Part shown: one piece after another, positions 23,344 to 29,054 of the stretch
How the letters are laid out: each line of letters begins with the position of its first letter
How positions within the stretch are numbered: the first letter of the stretch is position 1
Origin: CADEEN01 sp031389585
GTDB lineage: Bacteria; Pseudomonadota; Gammaproteobacteria; Burkholderiales; Burkholderiaceae_C
DNA length: 29,054 nt
NCBI GenBank assembly: GCA_031389585.1
Contig: JANMSS010000216.1
Location: forward strand, 1-29,054
Direction: 5' to 3'
Notes under the pieces: model-generated
Databases searched by the model: none
The model's input: the letters and a program-made list of their open reading frames with translations, nothing else
Told to the model about the DNA's origin: nothing
Translations under genes and position numbers: made by a program

Positions 23344-24258
23344 ATGCCCACCACGGATCAGCGCCTGCGAACGTTCCAGCGTCTGGCGCCCGCGTGCCTG
23401 TTGTTGCTGCTGGCCGTCACCTGTCTGAGCGCGTTTCTGCGGCACAGCGCCGCCGGCCTGGGCTGCGCGCCGTGGCCGGCGTGTTATGGCCAGGGCGAGC
23501 GCGCGGCGGCGCCTGGCGCGATGGCTGTTGCCGGCCAGGCACTGACCGTAGCGCGCGCGGCACACCGCATTACCGCGACCGTCACTTTGCTGCTGATCAT
23601 TGCGATGGTGAGCGTGAGTTTGGCCTCGCGGCCGCGATTGCAGCGCCAGGGCCGGCTGTCGCTGGCCTTGCTGCTGCTGGCGGTGTTGCTTGCGCTGCTG
23701 GGGGTCTTCACCCCCGGCACGCGACTGCCCGTGGTGGCGATGGGCAACCTGCTTGGCGGCTTTGTCATGTTCGCGCTCGCCGCACGTCTCGTCGCGACGC
23801 CGCAGATTCGCGGGATCGGCTGGCCTGCGATCGTGGTTACCGTGCTGCTGCTGATGCACATTGCCAGCGGAGCCTTGGTCAGTGCGTCGCAGGCCGGTCT
23901 GGCTTGCAGCGACCTTCGCGAATGCTTGGAGCAGGCGCGCGCTGCAGGTTGGGATTGGCAGCAGCTGAACCCCTGGCGCGAAGCGGGCTTCGCGGTCGGC
24001 ACACCGCATGCCGAAGGGGCGTCTGTGCAAGCGCTGCACCGGCTCGGCAGCCTGGTCCTTTCCCCGGCCGTCGCCGCGCTCGGGGTGCTGGCGATCCGCC
24101 GCGGGCGTCGGCACGAAGGTGGGGCGTTGCTCCTGTTGCTGGCCTCTCAAGTGGCGCTGGGCCTGGTGATCGGCAGCACGGGGCTGCCCCTGGTGCCGGT
24201 GCTGCTTCACAACCTGGGCACGGCGCTGATGCTGGCGTTGTCGCTGCGGCTGGCATGA
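23344..24258 (+). CDS. ctaA: COX15/CtaA-type heme A synthase-like protein
   Basis: A 304-residue protein with eight membrane helices in two similar halves, as in CtaA. Present are the loop AGLGCAPWPACYG with C41 and C47, AAHRITA (H74), the second-half loop LACSDLREC (C188, C194), LHRLGS (H232) and LLHNLGT (H289). The histidine expected in the fourth helix, usually in HLLGG, is Asn here (GNLLGG, N135), so one of the four heme-facing histidines is missing. CtaA normally oxidises the C8 methyl of heme O to give heme A. This copy may be specialised or altered in activity. It is divergent from the nor-type operon that contains ctaB, and a box in the shared gap hints at joint control. The regulator gene follows 69 bases later. 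Confidence 0.85.
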   Translation: MPTTDQRLRTFQRLAPACLLLLLAVTCLSAFLRHSAAGLGCAPWPACYGQGERAAAPGAMAVAGQALTVARAAHRITATVTLLLIIAMVSVSLASRPRLQRQGRLSLALLLLAVLLALLGVFTPGTRLPVVAMGNLLGGFVMFALAARLVATPQIRGIGWPAIVVTVLLLMHIASGALVSASQAGLACSDLRECLEQARAAGWDWQQLNPWREAGFAVGTPHAEGASVQALHRLGSLVLSPAVAALGVLAIRRGRRHEGGALLLLLASQVALGLVIGSTGLPLVPVLLHNLGTALMLALSLRLA

Positions 24259-24295
24259 CACAGATCAAGCTGCAACGTGCCTCGGTTTCCATAAT
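24255..24295 (+). promoter_or_regulatory. FNR/DNR-like promoter of the Dnr-type regulator gene
   Basis: ATGAC-ACAG-ATCAA (24255-24268) matches the FNR/DNR pattern at eight of ten positions, and CATAAT at 24290-24295 is a good -10. Distance from box centre to the -10 puts the start near 24303, the -41.5 geometry of class II FNR promoters. The first bases overlap the end of the CtaA-like gene. TGACACAGATCAAG is identical to that before nnrS. Confidence 0.65.
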
Positions 24296-24327
24296 CAGTC
24301 CGCTCGCCACAACGAAGCCACCCACCC

Positions 24328-25026
24328 GTGGACACCCGTACTTTCAATCTGCCGCGCTACCTGTCGGTGTTGCCGCTGTTCCAGGAGATGAACGCGACCG
24401 AGTTGGAGCGCTTGGCCGAGGGCTGTTCGCTGCGGCGCCTCGCGCGCGGCGATATGGTGTTCCGCTGCGGTGAACCCTGTGAGGCTTTTCACGTCACGGT
24501 GACGGGCCAGGTGAAGCTGTTCGCCCTGTCGCCGGCTGGGCAGGAAAAGGTGATCGAACTCGCCGGCCCGGGTATCAGCTTTGCCGAAGCGCTGATGTTC
24601 ACCGACAGGCCCTACTTCATTGACGCGCAGGCGCTGACCGACACCCTGCTGCTCACGGTGAGCAAGCACGCCGTGATCGAAGAAATCGAGCGTGATTCGC
24701 GCTTTGCGCTGCGCATGCTGGCCGGCATCTCACGCCGCCTGCATGGTCTGGTGCGCGACGTTGAAGCCTACGCGCTGCACAGCGGTATGCAGCGTGTGAT
24801 CGGCTACCTGTTGCGCGACCAGCATGCCGAGGATTGCGTCAGCGGTGACGTGATCATCGTCTCGCTGCCGGTCAGCAAGGCGACGATCGCCTCGCGTCTG
24901 TCGTTGACGCCGGAGTACTTTTCGCGGGTGCTGCACGAACTTGAGGCCGCCGGCCTGATCGAGGTCGACAAGCGCGATATTCACATTCTGGACGCGCAGC
25001 AACTGGCGATCTATCAGCCGGCTTGA
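24328..25026 (+). CDS. dnr: Crp/Fnr family regulator, Dnr/NnrR type
   Basis: A 232-residue regulator. Residues about 10-125 are the cyclic-nucleotide-fold sensor domain (LPLFQEMNATELERLAEG, GQVKLFALSPAGQEKVIEL), followed by a dimerisation helix and a winged helix-turn-helix near 180-215 (LPVSKATIASRLSLTPEYFS, then RVLHELEAAGLI). The recognition helix with TPEYFSRVL is like Dnr-type NO-responsive activators. No N-terminal Cys cluster of the oxygen-sensing FNR type is visible, which favours a heme/NO sensor of the DNR/NnrR kind. GTG 24328 is the only plausible start, with a weak GAAG site before it. An FNR/DNR-like box lies upstream, so it may be autoregulated or under FNR. It probably controls the nor-type operon and nnrS. 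Confidence 0.88.
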   Translation: MDTRTFNLPRYLSVLPLFQEMNATELERLAEGCSLRRLARGDMVFRCGEPCEAFHVTVTGQVKLFALSPAGQEKVIELAGPGISFAEALMFTDRPYFIDAQALTDTLLLTVSKHAVIEEIERDSRFALRMLAGISRRLHGLVRDVEAYALHSGMQRVIGYLLRDQHAEDCVSGDVIIVSLPVSKATIASRLSLTPEYFSRVLHELEAAGLIEVDKRDIHILDAQQLAIYQPA

Positions 25027-25051
25027 ACTGCAGGCAGCAGACGCCGCCGGT

Positions 25052-25423
25052 TCAGTGCAGGCGGCCGGCCTTGCCGCCGCCCGCCTTGGCGTCGACGCTG
25101 CCCAGGAGGTCCTTGCCGCTGAGGCCGGCAAACAGTGCGGCCGCCCGCACCTTGATTTCCAGCAGTTCGGTGGCACTGACCGAATACTGGCCGGTCACCT
25201 GGTCCACGTCGATGCGGAACTCGACGTCCTTGCCCTTGTGCGACAGCATCCCGCTGGTGAACGCGTAATCGCTGTGGTCCCAGGGCAATCCTCGCTCGGC
25301 GACATCGTAGTCCTGGTACTCGATCTGGCTGATCTCGCCGCTGGCCAGGTCGAGCATCCCGGTCGAGGCGACGATGGCCTCGGTCTGTTCGTCGGTAATC
25401 GAAATCTTCACCTTCAAGTCCAC
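25052..25423 (-). CDS. Conserved-looking protein of unknown function
   Basis: I do not recognise the family. The 123-residue product starts at GTG 25423 (GGGGGG just upstream), reading VDLKVKISITDEQTEAIV, and is charged and soluble with no signal or membrane segment. It has a beta-strand-rich middle (SGMLSHKGKDVEFRIDVD, GQYSVSATELLEIKVRAAAL) and a Gly/Lys-rich tail ending GGGKAGRLH. Codons upstream of 25423 encode an Arg-rich stretch unlike the rest, so they are excluded. It is convergent with the dnr gene, with only 25 bases between the stops, and 91 bases downstream of mobB. Confidence 0.6.
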   Translation of the reverse strand: MDLKVKISITDEQTEAIVASTGMLDLASGEISQIEYQDYDVAERGLPWDHSDYAFTSGMLSHKGKDVEFRIDVDQVTGQYSVSATELLEIKVRAAALFAGLSGKDLLGSVDAKAGGGKAGRLH

Positions 25424-25514
25424 GGCGCCCCCCACTGTTCGAAAGGCTGGATTTTTGCATGCGCTGCGCCGCGAATTCCGCGCTGCCGCGTTTGCCAGCG
25501 GGCGCTTCACCGAC

Positions 25515-26087
25515 CTAAGGCATCGGCGGGTCGCCCCACCATACGTTGTTTCCCTCGGAGGGCGGACGGTGCGTGGCCGCGTGCGACAAGACAAAGTCTG
25601 CTATCGATGCCGTGTCGGACAGCGCGAGGGTGGTGCTGCAACCCGATCCAGACGGGGGGGTCGCTGTGGCGGTGACTGGCGTGTCGCTGGTCATCGCCAC
25701 GATGCCGGGCGAGTCGGGCCACAGCATCGGCTTGCCGAGCGCAGCCCGCCACACCTCGAGCTTCGGAAAGCCGCCATTCTTGAAGCCTTCGATCAGCACC
25801 AGGTCGCAGTGCTGCAGGCGCTCGAGCAGGTAGTCCAGCGGCGGCTCCTCGGCGCCGCGCAACTCGTGCATCAATGCCCAGCGGTCGTTGCCGAGCAACA
25901 GCACTTCCTTGCAGCCCGATTCGCGCAGCCGGTACGAATCCTTGCCGGGCCGGTCGATGTCGATGTTCTTGTGGCTGTGCTTGATCAGCGACACCACCAG
26001 GCCGCGCGAACAGAGTTCGGGCACCAACCGTTCGAGCAGCGTGGTCTTGCCCATGCCCGAGTGCCCGATGACGCCGAAGACCTTCAT
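25515..26087 (-). CDS. mobB: Molybdopterin-guanine dinucleotide biosynthesis adapter MobB
   Basis: A 190-residue P-loop GTP-binding protein: MKVFGVIGHSGMGKTTLLERL carries the Walker A motif GHSGMGKTT, followed by VSLIKHSHKNIDIDRPGKDS with the family's K-H-(x)3-5-D pattern, and DLVLIEGFKNGGFPKLEV with the conserved IEGFK motif. MobB helps MobA attach GMP to molybdopterin to form the bis-MGD cofactor. NapA, the catalytic nitrate reductase, needs that cofactor, which explains its place at the end of the nap genes. ATG 26087 overlaps the upstream stop (ATGA). The tail after about residue 150 is Pro/Thr-rich and somewhat longer than usual. Confidence 0.93.
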   Translation of the reverse strand: MKVFGVIGHSGMGKTTLLERLVPELCSRGLVVSLIKHSHKNIDIDRPGKDSYRLRESGCKEVLLLGNDRWALMHELRGAEEPPLDYLLERLQHCDLVLIEGFKNGGFPKLEVWRAALGKPMLWPDSPGIVAMTSDTPVTATATPPSGSGCSTTLALSDTASIADFVLSHAATHRPPSEGNNVWWGDPPMP

Positions 26088-27517
26088 GGGGTGGGATCGT
26101 AAGCGGGGTGCTTGATCTGATTGCCGACGTTGTAGCTTCGTGTGGGCAGGCGCATCGACGGGCGCTTGATCTCCTTCAACGTCGCCGCGTCGAAGACGGT
26201 CAGCGCGCCTTCTGCGTCGTTCAGGCTCGCGAGCATATGGCGGCCGCTGTGGGTGAACGCCACATGCGCGAGCCCTGGGCCCGGATCGTTGAGCGAGGCT
26301 GCAACTTGCAGCGTCTGTTTGTCGATCGCGATCAATGCGCCGTTCGAGTGGCCGGCCACGACCGCATCGGCCCAGAGGTAAGGGCTGCCTTCGTGGCCGC
26401 GCACGAATGAACCCGGACCGGGCGTGGCGATGGACTTCACCCGCTTCCACGTCCGCAGGTCGATGATGTCGATCGCCCCACGCTCACGGTGGGGTAGGGC
26501 CAGTACCCGCGAGCCGTTCCAGTCGAACGCGGTGCCCGAGCCCGGTAGCGGCACACCGGCCGACGGCAGGCTGGCAACGCGGCGCCGCACGTCGAGGTTG
26601 ACCAGCTGTACGCTGGCGCCGACTCCGTCCTTCGCGCGCGCGGCGCCGGCGACCTGGGTCGATTCGCGGTCGAAGAAGAGACTCTCCAGCGGCTCGGCGA
26701 TGGTCGTGCGCCGGGGGTTGAGGAAGCCGCGCGTCGGCAGTCCTTCGGCCATGCGGTAGTCGTGAACCAGGCCATCGTAGAAGTCTTCGACCTTCGGGTC
26801 GTAGGAGATCTCCCAAAGCTCGGGGATGTCTTGCAGCGCGACGATGAAGCTCTGTCGCGGTGCGGCATCGAGCACCGCCGAGACGCGCGAGCGAGTCTGA
26901 CCATCGCGTGAGGCGACCTGCCAAGTCTTGACCAGGTTGAGCGCGGCGTCAAACAACACCAGCGTGGGCGGCTGGCCGCGGGCGGCCATCAGCCACCGAC
27001 CGTCACGACTGATGGCGAGATTGCCCAGACCGGGGCCGGCGCGCACCTCAGCCGCCAGGCTCAGGTTCCACAGGTCGTAGCGTGTGATCCAGCCGTCACG
27101 CGCGCCGAAGTAGGCGAAGCGGCCGTCGGGCGAAAAACGCGGCGCACCGTGCAAGGCCCCGCGGCTGCGAAAGCGGTGGACAGTCTCGAAACGATCACCA
27201 TCGATCAGCGACACATGGGCGTCACCCGCCTCGACGACGACCAACAGATTCATTGGATCGGCGCTCCAGCGCGGCTTGTGCGGCAGAGTCGCGGTGCTCG
27301 CGGTCTCGACGCGCGAGGCGCGGATGTCGGCCTCGGTCCAGCCGGCCGCTGCCGCCGTTGCGGCGCCGTCTGCTGCGGGCGGGGTCGCGGGCTGGGCCCA
27401 ACCCGCACCCGCCAGACTCAGGGTGAGCAGCAGCCACAACGGCGTGGCCCGCAACAACGCACGCGTCGCTCTCCCGCTGAACCCGTGCACGCAACCCGGC
27501 ATGCGGGCGTCGGTCAC
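26084..27517 (-). CDS. Cytochrome cd1-type beta-propeller protein (NirF/NapL-like)
   Basis: A 477-residue exported protein without CxxCH motifs. After a signal region (LLRATPLWLLLTLSLAGAGWA) comes a repeat-rich beta-propeller like the d1-heme domain of NirS and NirF: FSPDGRFAYFGARDGWITRYD, AISRDGRWLMAARG, VLDAAPRQSFIVALQD and near the end FTHSGRHMLASLNDAEGALTVFD, closing with TRSYNVGNQIKHP, which echoes the NirS ending. NirF acts in heme d1 synthesis. In some nap clusters a propeller gene, napL, of unknown role occurs. Here no nir genes are seen, so NapL-like is favoured by context and NirF-like by sequence. GTG 27517 overlaps the napB stop (GTGA). ATG 27502 is an alternative start. Confidence 0.75.
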   Translation of the reverse strand: MTDARMPGCVHGFSGRATRALLRATPLWLLLTLSLAGAGWAQPATPPAADGAATAAAAGWTEADIRASRVETASTATLPHKPRWSADPMNLLVVVEAGDAHVSLIDGDRFETVHRFRSRGALHGAPRFSPDGRFAYFGARDGWITRYDLWNLSLAAEVRAGPGLGNLAISRDGRWLMAARGQPPTLVLFDAALNLVKTWQVASRDGQTRSRVSAVLDAAPRQSFIVALQDIPELWEISYDPKVEDFYDGLVHDYRMAEGLPTRGFLNPRRTTIAEPLESLFFDRESTQVAGAARAKDGVGASVQLVNLDVRRRVASLPSAGVPLPGSGTAFDWNGSRVLALPHRERGAIDIIDLRTWKRVKSIATPGPGSFVRGHEGSPYLWADAVVAGHSNGALIAIDKQTLQVAASLNDPGPGLAHVAFTHSGRHMLASLNDAEGALTVFDAATLKEIKRPSMRLPTRSYNVGNQIKHPAYDPTP

Positions 27518-27984
27518 TTCTTGTGGGTGGCGGGCACCAGCCGGTCACCCTGGAAGGCATTGCCGATCAGCGGCTTGGCGTCCGACTGCGCCACATGGCA
27601 CATCACGCAGGCATGGCGCGCGCCCGCGATCGTGCCGCTCTTTGAGTCGCCCCCGGCGAAGTGCTTGTCGCCGATCGGTGGCGATTCTTTCTTGATGTAG
27701 TTGGCTGGGCCATGGCATTCGAGGCACTGGTTGTCGGTCAGCGTCACTTCATCGAAGTTCTCAACGGCGTGTGGAATCAACGGCGGCTGTGTCGAGTAGG
27801 TGCGCGTGTAGCCGGCCTGCAGGCCCGGCTTCTTGCCGACCCAGGCGGGCTCGGTGAACGCCGGGTCGGCGGCGGCGGTGTCGACGCCGCGCAGCGATTG
27901 CGGCGGCGCCGCGAGTTGCGTGGCACAGGCGCCGACCAAGGCGATGGCGAGCGCAACGAGCGCGAGGGTTGACTTGCGGTTCAT
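27514..27984 (-). CDS. napB: Periplasmic nitrate reductase diheme cytochrome subunit NapB
   Basis: A 156-residue exported cytochrome with two heme c sites, CLECH and CVMCH, in the NapB setting LTDNQCLECHGPANYIKKESPPIGDKHF and GARHACVMCHVAQSDAKPLIGNAF. NapB passes electrons to the Mo-enzyme NapA in the periplasm. The N-terminus is a signal sequence, and LVGAC just before the cut site could be read as a lipobox, which would tether it. ATG 27984 has AGGAGA upstream, within the end of napH, whose stop overlaps it as ATGA. It is the only c-type cytochrome in the window and a candidate for interaction with other periplasmic acceptors. Confidence 0.95.
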   Translation of the reverse strand: MNRKSTLALVALAIALVGACATQLAAPPQSLRGVDTAAADPAFTEPAWVGKKPGLQAGYTRTYSTQPPLIPHAVENFDEVTLTDNQCLECHGPANYIKKESPPIGDKHFAGGDSKSGTIAGARHACVMCHVAQSDAKPLIGNAFQGDRLVPATHKK

Positions 27985-28874
27985 GGGGTCTCCTGACGAG
28001 GAGTCATTGGGATGGCTTTGGCTTGCGGGTTGTGAAAGCGTGTGCCGAACGTGAAGACATCTTTCGAGCAGACGTCAATGCAGCGGGCACAGTTGGTGCA
28101 TTCCGCACCGAGGATCACCGGCGAGCGGCCGTCGCGCTCGCCCTTCAGTGCCGGTTTGATGACCTTGGGCTCGGGGCACACGGCGTAGCAGTCGGCGCAG
28201 TCATTGCATTGCGACCGACGCACGGCAACGACACGCAGCAGCGCAGCACGGCCGAGCAGCCCGTAGAACGCCCCGACGGGGCACAGGTGCCCACACCAGC
28301 CGCGTTCGGCGACAAGCAGGTCGAACACGAACACCGCTGCCACGACGGCCCACGCGGCCCCCATGCCGAAGATCAGTCCGCGGTGCAGGATCGAGACCGG
28401 GTTGACCAGCTCCCAGGCAATCGTGCCGGTGAGCGCGGCAACCGCCAACGTCATCGCCAGTAGCCAATGCCGGGTGTTCGGGGACAGGCGCGCGCTGCGC
28501 ATCAAGCCGAGGCGGCGGTGCAGCCATGCGGCCGCGTCGGTGACTGGATTCACCGGGCAGACCCAGGCGCAATAAACGCGGCCGCCGACGAGCCCGTAGA
28601 AGCCGAGCACGATCGCCGCACCGACCAGCACCTTGACTTCCGGTACATGCTGCGCGGCCAGCGACTGCAGCAGCACGTACGGATCCTGCAGCGGCAGGAA
28701 ACCGAGCGTGTAGCTGAAATTGAGGTTGCCCTTCACGAGCCACCAGCCGGCGACGGGTCCGACGAGAAAGAGCGCGAGCACGCCGAGCTGCACCGCGCGC
28801 CGCGCGAGTAACCAGCGATGCGCAGCGAGCCAGCCGTTGGCGAGCACAGCCTCGGCGCCGGGCCGCGTTTTCAT
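27981..28874 (-). CDS. napH: Quinol dehydrogenase membrane subunit NapH
   Basis: A 297-residue iron-sulfur membrane protein with four helices. Two CxxxCP motifs are seen at the cytoplasmic ends of helices (CAWVCPVNPVTD and CGHLCPVGAFYG). The C-terminal region holds two [4Fe-4S] motifs, CNDCADCYAVCPEPKVI and CTNCARCIDVCSKD. With NapG it oxidises quinol and feeds the periplasmic nitrate reductase, a pathway parallel to NapC. ATG 28874 overlaps the napG stop (ATGA). Order napG-napH-napB followed by a propeller gene resembles the napAGHB arrangement, in which napA would lie outside the window upstream of napG. Confidence 0.95.
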   Translation of the reverse strand: MKTRPGAEAVLANGWLAAHRWLLARRAVQLGVLALFLVGPVAGWWLVKGNLNFSYTLGFLPLQDPYVLLQSLAAQHVPEVKVLVGAAIVLGFYGLVGGRVYCAWVCPVNPVTDAAAWLHRRLGLMRSARLSPNTRHWLLAMTLAVAALTGTIAWELVNPVSILHRGLIFGMGAAWAVVAAVFVFDLLVAERGWCGHLCPVGAFYGLLGRAALLRVVAVRRSQCNDCADCYAVCPEPKVIKPALKGERDGRSPVILGAECTNCARCIDVCSKDVFTFGTRFHNPQAKAIPMTPRQETP

Positions 28875-29054
28875 CGCGGCGCCTCAGTCGCAGTGGCCGG
28901 CGCTTCAGGCAATCGCTTGGGCAGCTCGATCAGGCCGCGATCCTCGACCAAGGACTTGCCGGCCTTGGCCTTCTCTTGCCAACCCATCCGGTAGTGGCTG
29001 CCGCCCGCGCCCTTGGCCAGGTGCAGCGGGAAGACGCGGATCGCGGCGGTCTCG
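28871..29054 (-). CDS. napG: Ferredoxin-type protein NapG, C-terminal part only
   Basis: The frame is open from the window edge at 29054 and ends with TGA at 28871-28873, giving the last 60 residues. The stretch IRVFPLHLAKGAGGSHYRMGWQEKAKAGKSL matches the conserved end of NapG, which partners NapH in quinol oxidation. The Cys clusters lie outside the window. A Pro/Ala/Thr-rich tail follows. The stop overlaps the napH start. Assignment rests on the short C-terminus plus perfect context. Confidence 0.85.
   Translation of the reverse strand, partial: ETAAIRVFPLHLAKGAGGSHYRMGWQEKAKAGKSLVEDRGLIELPKRLPEAPATATEAPR

Overview
The window looks like chromosomal DNA from a GC-rich betaproteobacterium of the order Burkholderiales, probably near the Rubrivivax/Leptothrix/Comamonadaceae group. 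This rests on the rpoA-rplQ ribosomal-operon end, on intergenic repeats of a type I associate with that group, and on the mix of class II ribonucleotide reductase, NnrS, Dnr-type regulator and Nap genes. Taxonomy is inferred from recalled family resemblance, not from a search.

Layout. 1-1440: end of the ribosomal-protein operon (rpoA 3' end, rplQ, a terminator), then an initiator tRNA-fMet with its own terminator. 1441-7188 (+): nnrS behind an FNR/DNR-like box, a B12-dependent ribonucleotide reductase (nrdJ), an overlapping TlpA-like thioredoxin protein and an O-methyltransferase. 7204-11987 (-): an alpha/beta hydrolase, a short-chain dehydrogenase and a 1009-residue FAD/Fe-S oxidoreductase of the YdiJ type. 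12036-13271 (+): a class V aminotransferase interrupted by an in-frame TAG. 13285-23212 (-): a tightly packed run of nine genes of about 10 kb. 23344-25026 (+): a divergent CtaA-like gene and a Dnr/Crp-Fnr regulator. 25052-29054 (-): a small unknown gene, then the 3' part of a periplasmic nitrate reductase operon (napG-napH-napB), a cd1-type propeller gene and mobB.

The nine-gene operon is the centrepiece. In transcription order it encodes: a single-helix small subunit; a CuA subunit II; a heme-copper subunit I in which the active-site Tyr is replaced by Gln (pointing to NO reduction rather than O2 reduction); CtaB; a SCO protein; a diheme cytochrome b fused to a two-cluster ferredoxin and a FlpD/MvhD domain; a membrane-anchored unknown protein; a second heme-copper-like subunit that keeps the heme ligands but lacks the two helix-VII Cu_B histidines; and a second diheme cytochrome b fused to a [2Fe-2S] ferredoxin and an FAD/NAD(P)H reductase. 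Stop and start codons overlap at many joints. Three spacers, and even one coding sequence, carry GC-rich interspersed repeats. I infer an NO-reducing respiratory complex fed or modulated by two parallel cytochrome b modules. With the flanking nnrS, dnr and nap genes, and FNR/DNR-like boxes before nnrS, dnr and the operon, the region reads as a nitrogen-oxide respiration island. No NO-forming nitrite reductase, nosZ, or c-type cytochrome other than NapB is visible here.
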